Below, in pieces: positions 1-8,961 of a DNA stretch of 64,000 bases. The stretch comes from Maylandia zebra. Lineage: Eukaryota; Chordata; Actinopteri; Cichliformes; Cichlidae. Under the pieces are notes generated by a model that saw nothing but the letters and a program-made list of their open reading frames with translations, was not told where the DNA came from and ran no database searches. Every line of letters starts with the position of its first letter. Positions within the stretch are counted from its first letter, which is position 1. A program made the translations under genes and the position numbers. The stretch covers positions 13,010,137 to 13,074,136 of the forward strand of contig NC_135172.1 of NCBI RefSeq assembly GCF_041146795.1. Direction: 5' to 3'.

Positions 1-142
1 AGTTTCACAGCTGTCCTGTAGCACAATAACTGTGTACTGCATACTGTCAAAAGCATTCAGTCGGCTGCTTTAACACAAATATGAACTTGAGTCACATCTC
101 AGTCTTAATCCAGACTTTTGTATGATAGTATAATATAATAGT

Positions 143-1046
143 CAGCCCACCCTTTGCAGCTATAACTGCTTCCACTCTTCTGGGAAAGCTTTCCACAAGG
201 TTTAGGTGTGTTTATGGGAATTTTTTGACTATTCTTCCAGAGGTGCATTTATGGTGTCAGACACTGACGTTGGAGGAGAAGGCCTGGCTCACAGTTGCTG
301 CTCTAATTCATCCCAAAGATGTTCTATCAGGTTGAGGTCAGGACTCTGTGCAGGCTAGTCCAGTTCTTCTACACCAAACTCACTCATCCATGTCTTTATG
401 GACCTTGTATTGTGCACTGGTGCCCAGCCATGTGCACACATGCCCACACTTTACACTTGGCACAGTGCAGTCAGACAAGTACTTCTGGCAACCACCAAAC
501 CCTGACACATCCATCGGATTGCCAGTCAGAGAAGTGTGATTCGTCACTCCAGTAAACACATCTCCACTGCTTTAGAGTCCAGTGTTGAGATGCTTAAATC
601 ACTCCATCTGACGCTTTGCATTGTGTTTGTCAGTGTAAGGCTGGGATGCAGCTGCTCAGCCATGGAAACCAATGAAGTTTGGACATCTGTAACAACAGCA
701 GACTGCAGATATTGGTGACTTAAGTGCACTATGAGCCTTAGCATCAGCTGACTCGCTGTCATTTCCAATTACTTCCACTTTGTTATAATATCACTAACAG
801 CTGACTATGGAATATTTAATAGCGAGGAAATTTCATGACTGGACTTGTTGCACTGGTGCATCCTATCACATTACCATGCTGGAATTCATTCAGTTCCTGA
901 GAGCGACTCGTCCTTTCACACATGTTTGTAGAAGTAGTCTGCATGCCTAGGTGCTTGATCTAATACACCTGTGTCCATGGAAGTGATTGGAACACATTAA
1001 TTGAATGATTTGGATGTGTTAGGGAATACTTTTGGCAACATAGTGT
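143..1046 (-). mobile_element. Decayed Tc1/mariner transposon
   Basis: The stretch resembles the widespread teleost Tc1 family that ends in a TACACTATATTGCCAAAAGT-type terminal repeat; the right end still reads as a diverged form of this (GGCAACATAGTGTA, ending near 1046). Transposase-derived sequence runs on the minus strand but no long frame survives, and part of the middle present in full members appears missing. The left terminal repeat is not clear. Open frames of 60-78 codons here are chance frames inside the relic. The family assignment comes from remembered consensus sequence, not from a search. Confidence 0.65.
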
Positions 1047-1099
1047 ATGCCTGACCTTACAAACTCTATGATTATAACAGTCATTTTCACTGTTTTCAG

Positions 1100-1203
1100 A
1101 ACACAAGTTATGGTTGGAGATATCATGACCGCCACCCCACCATACAGATGTTTTGGGAGGTATTTGATGAACTAACTGAAGAGCAGAGGAAAGATTTCCT
1201 TCG
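1100..1203 (+). pseudogene. Isolated HECT-domain exon (HERC-like E3 ligase fragment)
   Basis: After an acceptor (ttttcag) the phase-0 reading gives NTSYGWRYHDRHPTIQMFWE followed by VFDELTEEQRKDFL, then a GTAAGT donor. The HP-I-x-FW-E-V pattern and the following ELT-EQ-F-L helix are typical of the C-lobe of HECT ubiquitin ligases, most like the HERC group. No other HECT exon, including the catalytic-cysteine exon, is visible upstream or downstream. A decayed Tc1 lies just upstream and an LRR gene just downstream. It is either the last recognisable piece of a gene entering from the left, or a dispersed exon fragment. Confidence 0.5.
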
Positions 1204-1344
1204 TAAGTACTTGCTGAAGCCTCCGTTATGATATGTTACTGAAATCACACTGTATCATATAAAACATTAGATTTTTCTGCACTTTACCAAGATACATTAG
1301 AGAGCAGCATTGTTCTGATTAATATACTGTAAAGCTGCTTCTAG

Positions 1345-2695
1345 CTGGTGGACTGAGCCGCCTCACCTTTCACCTGGCTCACGTCACACACCTGGAGAGA
1401 CTCGACCTCCACCTGTGTTGCCTCACGCGAGATGATCTAGAGGCTCTGAGTCAGTTGCTACCAATCTCACACGCCGGACACTAATCGCATGCTCGCTGCA
1501 GCAGTCATGTGACTCGTTGTTTTTCAGTCCAGGTGCTGCCCTCTCTCACTGCACTGACCGAGCTTGATGTGTCATCCAATAAGGAAGTGGGAGGTGTGGT
1601 CCACCTGCTGGTCTCCGCCCTCCCTGCGACACAAATGAGGCGGCTGCCATTCAACAGCTGCTACATGAGCAACGAGTCCTTCACTGCTCTGGGTAACACA
1701 CACACACACACTTGTTTATTTATAGAAGTTTTCCTTCAAGTCATTCTCCCCGAATACCTCTTCCACCCTCTAGCCTGAAATGGTGAAAACTTTGTGTTTA
1801 TGCATCAGCCCTGGCGGTGTCCTATCTGCGCACGGTGGATATTTCCTGGTGTAAAGTGGTTGGCGGTCACTTGGCGCTCCTGCTGGATGCTCTGCAGCCA
1901 TCAGTCGTCAGCGAGCTCCGTCTTTGCAGCTGCGAGCTCACCACTGATGACATGCAACATCTGGGTAACTAACACACAATGACATTATACTTTTTCTTTT
2001 TTGGTCTGTAGTGGATCATTAGGCTGCATAAATGTATATTAAGACAAGTAAAGCCTGAAGGAAATTGATATTTCTTTCAATTATTTCATGCTGCCAGCAT
2101 CTGTAGCTGTCGTATAAAACAAAACAATGAAACTATTCGGTGTTATTTTTGTCTCCATCAGAAACATTGTGAACAAAACAGTAAAGTGAACAGGCATAAA
2201 GTGATCAGTTATCAATGGGTCCTCTTCCTCTGTGCAGCTGCCGTGTGCAGACGGGGCTGTCTCTCCTCACTCCGTGCACTGGATCTGTCCTACAACAGCT
2301 TGGTGGGAGACAACGGTTGGTGCAGTCTGTTTGCAGCAGGAGGTCTGGGCTCTCTGGAAGACGTGGATGTCAGTTTGCGACCTTCAACCTCTGCTCCGTG
2401 CTCAGCCTGGCTGCCCGCTCTGCTCCGAGCTCTGCCTCAAATGCCGGCGCTGGCTCGACTGGCCATGCAGAGGTGGACAGCTGACTGTCAGGAGAGAGAG
2501 CAGCTGAGGTACTGTCTGAAAAAGAGGAGCGTCCTGCTGGAAAGGGATCCAGATTTACAAGACACATCATCAACATGTAAAGGGAACAGTCAGGAGAGCC
2601 TAGAAGAGAGTCAGCCTGAGGAGATTGGAGCGGACCGCACTGGAATTTACTGTCAAAGAGCGACCCACTTTGTTGCTTTATTATTATTTTTTTAA
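1345..2695 (+). CDS. lrrc31: LRRC31-like leucine-rich repeat protein, 3' exons
   Basis: Four exons splice in a consistent phase-1 pattern: 1345-1449, 1528-1692, 1809-1964 and the terminal exon 2238-2695. They encode ribonuclease-inhibitor-type leucine-rich repeats, for example LERLDLHLCCLTRDDLEAL, LTALTELDVSSN, LRTVDISWCKVVGG and LRALDLSYNSLVGDNG, then a charged C-terminal tail. The first donor (GTCAGT) is weak but restores the frame (LEAL joined to IQVLPSL). The 5' exons are not in the window; a HECT exon lies where they would be expected. Assignment to LRRC31 rests on the repeat pattern and C-terminal layout. Another LRR family member is possible. Confidence 0.55.
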
Positions 2696-2892
2696 GTCTC
2701 TGTTACCACAAGAAGGTCAGTGTTGACGTCAGCTGCATCACGTCTGATGTAAACTGTGTCACACGTGATGGTTTCAGGGAATACTGGGAACTTACAGAGT
2801 TAAGCACAGCTGGTGTGGGTTATCATATTTGTCGTCTCTCACCTTGGCTGCAGGGTCTGGGTCTTTCCAATGCAGCAGTCCTAACACTTGAG

Positions 2893-3163
2893 ACACACAT
2901 GCCGAGAAGTGGGGATACCTGGAAATGGACAAAGGCTTTCAGCAGAGTTTTAAAGCAGCTATTCAGGAAAAGAGCTGTGAATTATCTGCATACCTTGTTA
3001 GGTAATCAGCTATTTTGGGGTTCTTTAACAAATCAACCAAAAGGTCGACTGAGTATTTTCTCGTCAGAGTACCTTCACCGTTCACGATGATGTTGAGCAC
3101 AAGCTGGAGCGTTTGATGGATGTTCTTTGCATCAAAGAGCTACGAGGAAATCCCAGAGAGTAG
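2893..3163 (+). CDS. Two unrecognised coding exons, 3' end of a gene
   Basis: A possible exon at 2893-3001 ([19 protein letters not shown], then [16 protein letters not shown]) has a GTAATC donor. A second at 3070-3163 follows a pyrimidine-rich acceptor, keeps the phase, and reads [20 protein letters not shown], then [11 protein letters not shown] and a stop. The second exon looks amphipathic and helical. I do not recognise the protein. It lies just downstream of the LRR gene on the same strand and could be another gene fragment. The first acceptor is weak, so the exon start is uncertain. Confidence 0.3.
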
Positions 3164-4026
3164 AGACAGGATATTATGTGAATCAGCATGAATGTTGTTT
3201 GTTGTTCAACAGATAAAAACAAGAAGAGAAAATAGAAACAAAGTAAAAAAGGAACAATTGTTTCTGCCGTTAAGAAAAAAAAATTGAGTCATGGCAGAGA
3301 CCTGCAGAAGTCTTGAGTCTCATTTGATGACATTTTGTCAGATTGCCTTGTAATTTAAAAAAAACAAAACTGTTTTTTGAGCAAAAGTTCTCCAGGTTTT
3401 TTTGGAGTTCTTTCAAAGTTTTCTTATTTTTGGACGTTAGCTGCTTTTTCACTCTTTTTCAGTCCAGTCTGTGCATCTGAACATTTACAGAAAGATTTCT
3501 TTGTTTCGTCTTTAGACACTTTGTTAAACGCAGATCCCAGCAGAGTTCGCCTACCTTCTCTCCAACCTTCTCAGGTTTTGTGGATATTATACATGGTTAT
3601 GCTGAGGATATGTCGGCTACTTTCCACTGGAAATGCCTTTTGGTTAAACTGTCAGCGAGGAATTTGCACTGTTACATTTTTATATAACTTTAATGCAAAA
3701 AAAACAGCTGCTTGTTTAAGTGAAAATACACTGATGGGGTTTTTTTCTATTCATGAACAGGAGTGTGATCAGTTTAATAAAAGGAAAAAATAACCATAAC
3801 CAAGATATGAGGGGAAATCTTGGACAAATACAAGCAGACTGGAGCAGCCAGCGTTCAAAACACCGACGTTCAAGGTAACAGAAGGTTCCCGAGCCACATC
3901 CACCCAGCTGGTTTCTGTGTTTCTTGTGTATTTGTGTACACTGTGACTTCATGGCTGTCTTGGGCTCCAGCTCTTGTTTTGGTGTCTCATTAATTTGATT
4001 TAATGTCCTGCTTAGTGATAACATCA
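3164..4026. other. Non-coding stretch, AT-rich
   Basis: I see no gene here. The sequence is AT-rich with short A and T runs. Open frames of up to 138 codons on either strand have no recognisable domain or codon pattern. Confidence 0.4.
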
Positions 4027-4498
4027 CTCTTGGCCTCCCTGCACTGGCTTCCAATTGAATTTAGGATTCATTTTCAAGTTCTTTTATTGGTTTTTAAATC
4101 TTTAAATGGTCTGGCACCTGCTGAAGCCCTATGTCCCCACTCGTTCGCTCCGGTCAGCTGAGCAGCTGTTGCTCTCAGTCCCCAAATCACGGCTGAAACT
4201 GAGAGGAGACCGAGCGTTCTCTATCGTGGCTCCTAAGCTTTGGAATAATCTTCCTCTTCACATTAGGCAATCGACATCAGTGCTGGTTTTTAAATCCAGA
4301 TTGAAAAAGCATTTTTATTCACTGGCTTTTGACTCAGTGGTTGACTGACTTGTATTTTATTGTTTTTCGCTATGTTTATTATTGTATCGTATTTATTATT
4401 CTTATGGTATCTATTATGTTTCTATTGTTCAGCAGTTTGGTCAGCCTTGTGTGTTTTTAAAGTGCTATATAAATAAACAATGATGATGATGATGAACA
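4027..4498 (+). mobile_element. L2-type LINE, 3' end
   Basis: The reading contains the C-terminal signature of L2-clade reverse transcriptase proteins: LHWLPIEFRIHFKVLLLVF, then PTRSLRSAEQLLLSVPKSRL, GDRAFSIVAPKLWNNLPLHI and FKSRLKKHFYSLAF before a stop near 4348. The 3' UTR ends in a short tandem tail (TGATGATGATGA) near 4490, as L2 elements do in place of a poly-A tail. It is strongly 5'-truncated and non-autonomous. Confidence 0.75.
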
Positions 4499-4524
4499 TA
4501 GTAACGTGTGTTGGGTTGCTCTGT

Positions 4525-4566
4525 CTTCAGACTCACTGTCAGACTGATTAGACAGTGAGTCTGAAG
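4525..4566. repeat. Perfect 16-bp inverted repeat with 10-nt loop
   Basis: Arm CTTCAGACTCACTGTC (4525-4540) is followed by a 10-nt spacer and its exact reverse complement (4551-4566). It could form a hairpin in DNA or RNA. It sits about 25 bp past the L2 tail and may be a small palindromic insertion. Confidence 0.7.
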
Positions 4567-5320
4567 GTGAGAGTCCTCACTGCCCACGCCTGTCTTTGGG
4601 TCTGACCAACACCGTTTCCTGTGTGTCATTCCCCCCTCGCCTTCCCCCCATCTGTCCTGTCTGCACTGACCTCTCCAATAAAGACAAAAGGCCTCATTTT
4701 CTGAAACTCTTCCTATCCCATCACCTTGCGAAGAATCACTTCACCATGTTGATTAATAAGGACGGTGGGAATGGTTTGAAGTCTCGTCACAGAAAATGTG
4801 CCAAAGGCAAAGAATCTGAGCTTGAAATAAAATGAAATGAAAGATCAGCCCCACACAGGGGTTAAATTCAGATGGAAACTCTTATCACACAAAGAGAACA
4901 AGCGAATAAATATATCTGAGTGTGGCCCCTCGACTGTCACAGTGTAGCTGACATTTGATCTTATCATGTGTTAAAGCTATTTTAATTACTGAAGAGAACC
5001 AGTGTCAAACTCAGCCCAAGTATGGTTGTACGTTAATCCTTAAAGCAACAACGTTTTTAAAGTTGCAGCGTCATTTTTACACCACACCTAAAATCCCACT
5101 AATCGTCCGGGCTCTTCACCCTATGACCACACGCTGGGGTATCTAACACCACATGACCCAAATGGAAACTATGTCAGCTGAAAGAAACCCATCGAAATGT
5201 GCAACACTTAAAACTTTGCCTGATTGGAGCATGGCTTCAAATACAGCCCTGAAAACAGACAGGCGGTCGTTGGCATTTCGTTACAAAGTTTCCTTGTTCA
5301 AAACTTCTGCTTCATTATAG
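4567..5320. other. Intergenic or intronic stretch without clear features
   Basis: No convincing exon or known repeat is visible. The part just before 5321 is probably intron of the kinesin fragment. Confidence 0.35.
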
Positions 5321-6790
5321 CAACCGAGTGACTGGGATCTACGAGCTGAGCTTGTGTAAGATGTCTGACACTGGAAGCTCAGGTGAGCGGCCATGAAACA
5401 TGTTTAAAGAACGGCAGCTGTTTTATCATAATTCTGTGGAGAGCTTCATCCTAATGAGGGCTCATGTCCTGAGCAGGGATGCAGAGGAGGAGGAGGAAGG
5501 TGCTGGACACATCAGTGGCTTATGTGCGTGGAGAGGAGAACCTGGCCGGCTGGAGGCCCAGAGGAGATAGCCTCATCCTAGAGCACCAGTGGGAGCTGGA
5601 GAAGATGGAGCAGCTGCAGGAGGTGGGGCCTTAAAAGATTCATAAAGAAATAAATCTGTTTAATATCGTAGAGGGAAAAATGACTTTTCAGCTCAAAGAC
5701 CAAAGTGCTATTCTAAAAAGTTTTTTCTTAGAGTACAGACTTTACATGACTAACCTCCCCTCTTCTCCCCACCTCACATTCGCCCCCATCTTTCGTCCAG
5801 GTGGAAAAGACCCGTCACCTTCTGGGAGAGGCGGCTCCCGTGGGAACAGCTCCCACCACCAAGTCCCTGAGTGAGTCTCTGTCCCCCAGCGTGAGCTCCG
5901 GCACTCTGTCCACATCCACCTCCGTCTCCTCGCAGATCTCCAGCACCACCTTTGAAAGCGTGAGAAGGAGCTGGCCACCAAGGTGAGAAAAACGTGGGCT
6001 TAGTGGGCGTTCTTGTTGCTGCCTTCTTCCTTCTCTGCTCGGAGCTGATCGGTCTTGTTCCTGTTGTGTTGTAGTGCCTGCGCCTTCTGACACACACCTT
6101 CAATACTGAATACAAGCAGCTGGTGAACAGCATCAGTGACTGCAAGGTGAGAAATAATACAAAGAAATAAAAAAATAGCCTTTCTGTGTCACATCAGGGA
6201 GTTCCTATATTGACGTCTACCTCATCCTGCTGTTGTTTCACTTCAGCTTTCTCTCATCTCACCGATCGGACGTGATCCATCCGTGACGAGCTTCAGCAGT
6301 GCCACCCTCACCCCTTCCTCTACCTGCCCCTCTCTCTCGGACTCGCGCTGTGGCTCCATGGGCCAGAAGTAAACATATTTTTAGGAACATTGACCTCGAT
6401 CTGCAAACGGTTATTGACAGGTTATCTATTTGATTCTAACTTGGTGTGATTTGTGTTAAAGGACCCCTGAGAACAGCTCACGTGCCTCCAGTCCCTCCTG
6501 CTCAGACTGTGAAAACTTCCCGATGGTTCCCACTCTGGAGACCTCCTACCTTGCGCGGGCTGCAAAGAACGAGTTCCTGAACTTGGTGCCTGATATTGAA
6601 GAAATGCGACCAGGGTGAGTAATGCCATATTAACCCAAATACTGTCACTATGACATGTGTCTCACAGACCAAATGTAAGTCGACACTCATGTTCTCTAGT
6701 TCAAGCAGAAATGATGTGGATCGATTCAAATTCCTGAGCCTGGATGATTTCAGCTGGAAACAAACCAACTCTGCTTCTTCCTCAGATAAT
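5321..6790 (+). pseudogene. kif1b: KIF1B-like kinesin-3 tail, partial and frameshifted
   Basis: Seven exons match the C-terminal part of the kinesin-3 motors KIF1A/KIF1B, which carry synaptic vesicle precursors and mitochondria: 5321-5382 (NRVTGIYELSLC), 5477-5622 ([20 protein letters not shown]), 5802-5983 (SLSPSVSSGTLSTSTSVSSQ), 6075-6146 (CLRLLTHTFN), 6247-6368 (SPIGRDPSVTSFSSATLTPS), 6462-6614 (ARAAKNEFLNLVPDIEEMRP) and about 6700-6790. The serine-rich motif favours KIF1B. Near 5960 the conserved segment between TTFES and EKELATK is absent and the frame changes, so the native splice would soon reach a stop. No motor or FHA exons lie upstream, and the expected PH domain is absent; a repeat begins at about 6786. 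It is most likely a gene fragment. Confidence 0.65.
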
Positions 6791-7170
6791 TCAATTCAAT
6801 TCAATTCAATTTTATTTATATAGCGCCAAATCACAACAAAAGTCACCTCAAGGCGCTTCATAGATACAGAGAAAAACCCAACAATCATATGACCCCTTAT
6901 GAGCAAGCACTTTGGCGACAGTGGGAAGTAAAAACTCCCCTTTAACAGGAAGAAACCTCCAGCAGAACCAGGCTCAGGGAGGGGCGGGGCCATCTTCTGC
7001 GACCAGTTGGGGTGAGAGAAGGAAAACAGGAGAAAGACATGCTGTGGAAGAGAGACAGAGGTTAATAACAGATATGATTCAATGCAGAGAGGTCTATTAA
7101 TGCATAGTGAGTGAGAAAGGTGACTGGAAAGGAAAAACTCAATGCATCATGGGAATCCCCGGCAACTATG
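6786..7170. repeat. Abundant teleost interspersed repeat with AATTC tandem end
   Basis: It starts with tandem AATTC units (about 6788-6812), then TTTATTTATATAGCGCCAAA and the CCTCAAGGCGCTTCATA motif, and continues through a purine-rich section to about 7150. I know this as a very common teleost dispersed repeat of retroposon type but cannot name the family safely. It interrupts the last kinesin exon. Confidence 0.55.
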
Positions 7171-7199
7171 CAAGTTGTAAACAGTTGTAGGATTAAAGA

Positions 7200-8537
7200 T
7201 TATTGAATGTACAGAATGATTATTTACACAGAGCTATACAGTAGTGCAGTTAAGATAAGTGAGGGTGTAGATAGTTTCTACAGAGGCTATATAAAGTGCT
7301 AGTGGTTGTGAGTGGTGGTTCACTCCATGTTATTATTGTGTGTTTGAGGGTACAGTTGTCCATTGTGGGGGTGTGTATGTTCAGTGCATGAGTTTAACGT
7401 GGGTCAGATGTCAGGAGGCAGAGTTCAGGAGTCTGACAGCTGTGGGGAAGTAGCTGTTCCGGTACCTGGTGGTCTTAGTCCGGAGGCTCCTGTGGCGCCT
7501 CCCAGAGGGCAGGAGGGTGAAGAGTCCATGTGATGGGTGACTGGGGTCTTTGATGATTTTCCCAGCCCTTTTCAGACACCGCTTCCTGTAGATGTCCTTT
7601 ATGGCAGGAAGTGGTGCTCCGGCGATGCGCTGGGCAGTTTTCACGACCCTCTGCAACGCCTTCCGGTCCGAGGCAGAGCAGTTCCCGTACCAGACTGTTA
7701 TACAGTTGGTCAGGATGCTCTCGATGGTGCAGCGATAGAAGTTCACCAGGATGTCTGAGGACAGGTGGTTCTTCCTCAGAGTCCTCAAGAAGAAGAGGCG
7801 CTGGTGAGCCTTCTTGACCAGCTTGGAGCAGTTGGTCGTCCAGGTGAGATCCTCGGAGATGTGGACTCCCAGGAACTTGAAGCTGCTCACACGCTCCACA
7901 GCCGTCCCCTTAATGTGGATGGGTGGATGTGGGTCAGCATTCCTCCTGTAGTCCACGATGAGCTCCTTGGTCTTCTCGGTGTTAAGCAGCAGGTTGTTTG
8001 TGTCGCACCACTCAGCCAGACGATCCACCTCCTCCCTGTAGGCGGCCTCATCGTTGTCACTGATGAGGCCAATCACCGTGGTGTCATCTGCAAACTTAAT
8101 GATGGTGTTGGAACCATCAGCAGGTCTGCAGTCGTGGGTGAAGAGGGAGTAGAGGAAAGGGCTCATCACACAGCCTTGTGGTACACCGGTGTTCATTGTG
8201 ATGGTAGATGAGCAGCGGTTATCCAGCCGGACATGTTGGGGGCGGTTGGTCAGGAAGTCCAGTAACCATTTGCAGATGAGGGAACTGATGCCCAGGTCTG
8301 TCAGTTTCCTGATGAGTTGTGAGGGGTGGATTGTATTGAATGCTGAACTGAAGTCTATAAACAGCATTCTGGCGTAGGTGTTGTTGTTGTTGTCCAGGTG
8401 TGAGAGGACAGAGTGCAGTGCGATGGAGACTGCATCCTCTGTGCTCCTGTTCTGGCGGTATGCAAATTGGTGGGGGTCCAGGGTGGGGGGGAGACAGGAT
8501 TTGAAGTGTGCTAGGACCAGCTGCTCTAAGCACTTAG
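7200..8537 (-). mobile_element. Rex1/Babar-type LINE, 5'-truncated
   Basis: A 318-codon open frame (8367 to 7411) encodes the distal half of a Rex1-like reverse transcriptase: [13 protein letters not shown] (palm, first Asp), [19 protein letters not shown], the catalytic [10 protein letters not shown] box, [11 protein letters not shown], then the C-terminal [10 protein letters not shown] and [11 protein letters not shown]. The frame stays open upstream to about 8530 without a start codon ([11 protein letters not shown]), so the element was cut at its 5' end on insertion. Endonuclease and thumb-upstream parts are missing. It lies between the kinesin and serpin pieces. Confidence 0.85.
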
Positions 8538-8961
8538 CTATTTACAGTTCATAACAAGAGACAAGGCACCATTTCTCTCCTTTGTGTTCCAGTCATCACA
8601 GCAGATTAAACTTTTAAAATATTTGCAAATAGTATAAAGAAATATATAAAGAAGTAAAACAATAATTTATTAATACTTAGAAATACTAAAACTTACATTT
8701 GTCAGCAAAAACTGCTGCCATCTGAACCGAAACGTTACAAACCAGCTTACCCACAATCTGTGTATTTTTCTATGCTGGCTACTTAAATTGGCATCCAACA
8801 AGCTATTTGCTTTAATCTTTTATTAGACAAAGGCTGACTGGTTAGTTCAAGCTTCAACTGCATCCAAAGGACTGAAAATGTTTTAACACAGTGACTGAAC
8901 TTGATTGAAGTCTCCGTAGTTTGTTGAATCTGTTTCGAGTGACTTATTTTCACAATTCCAG
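8538..8961. other. Non-coding sequence before the first serpin exon
   Basis: AT-rich sequence without a recognisable exon. The three upstream coding exons expected for a clade B serpin are not here. Confidence 0.4.

Noticed and set aside
319-768. Short frames on both strands near the window start
   Set aside because: Chance frames within a decayed Tc1 element.
3377-3793. 138-codon plus-strand frame
   Set aside because: AT-rich, low-complexity translation with no domain, and no promoter or splice context.
7765-8211. 148-codon plus-strand frame
   Set aside because: Antisense of the Rex1 reverse transcriptase.
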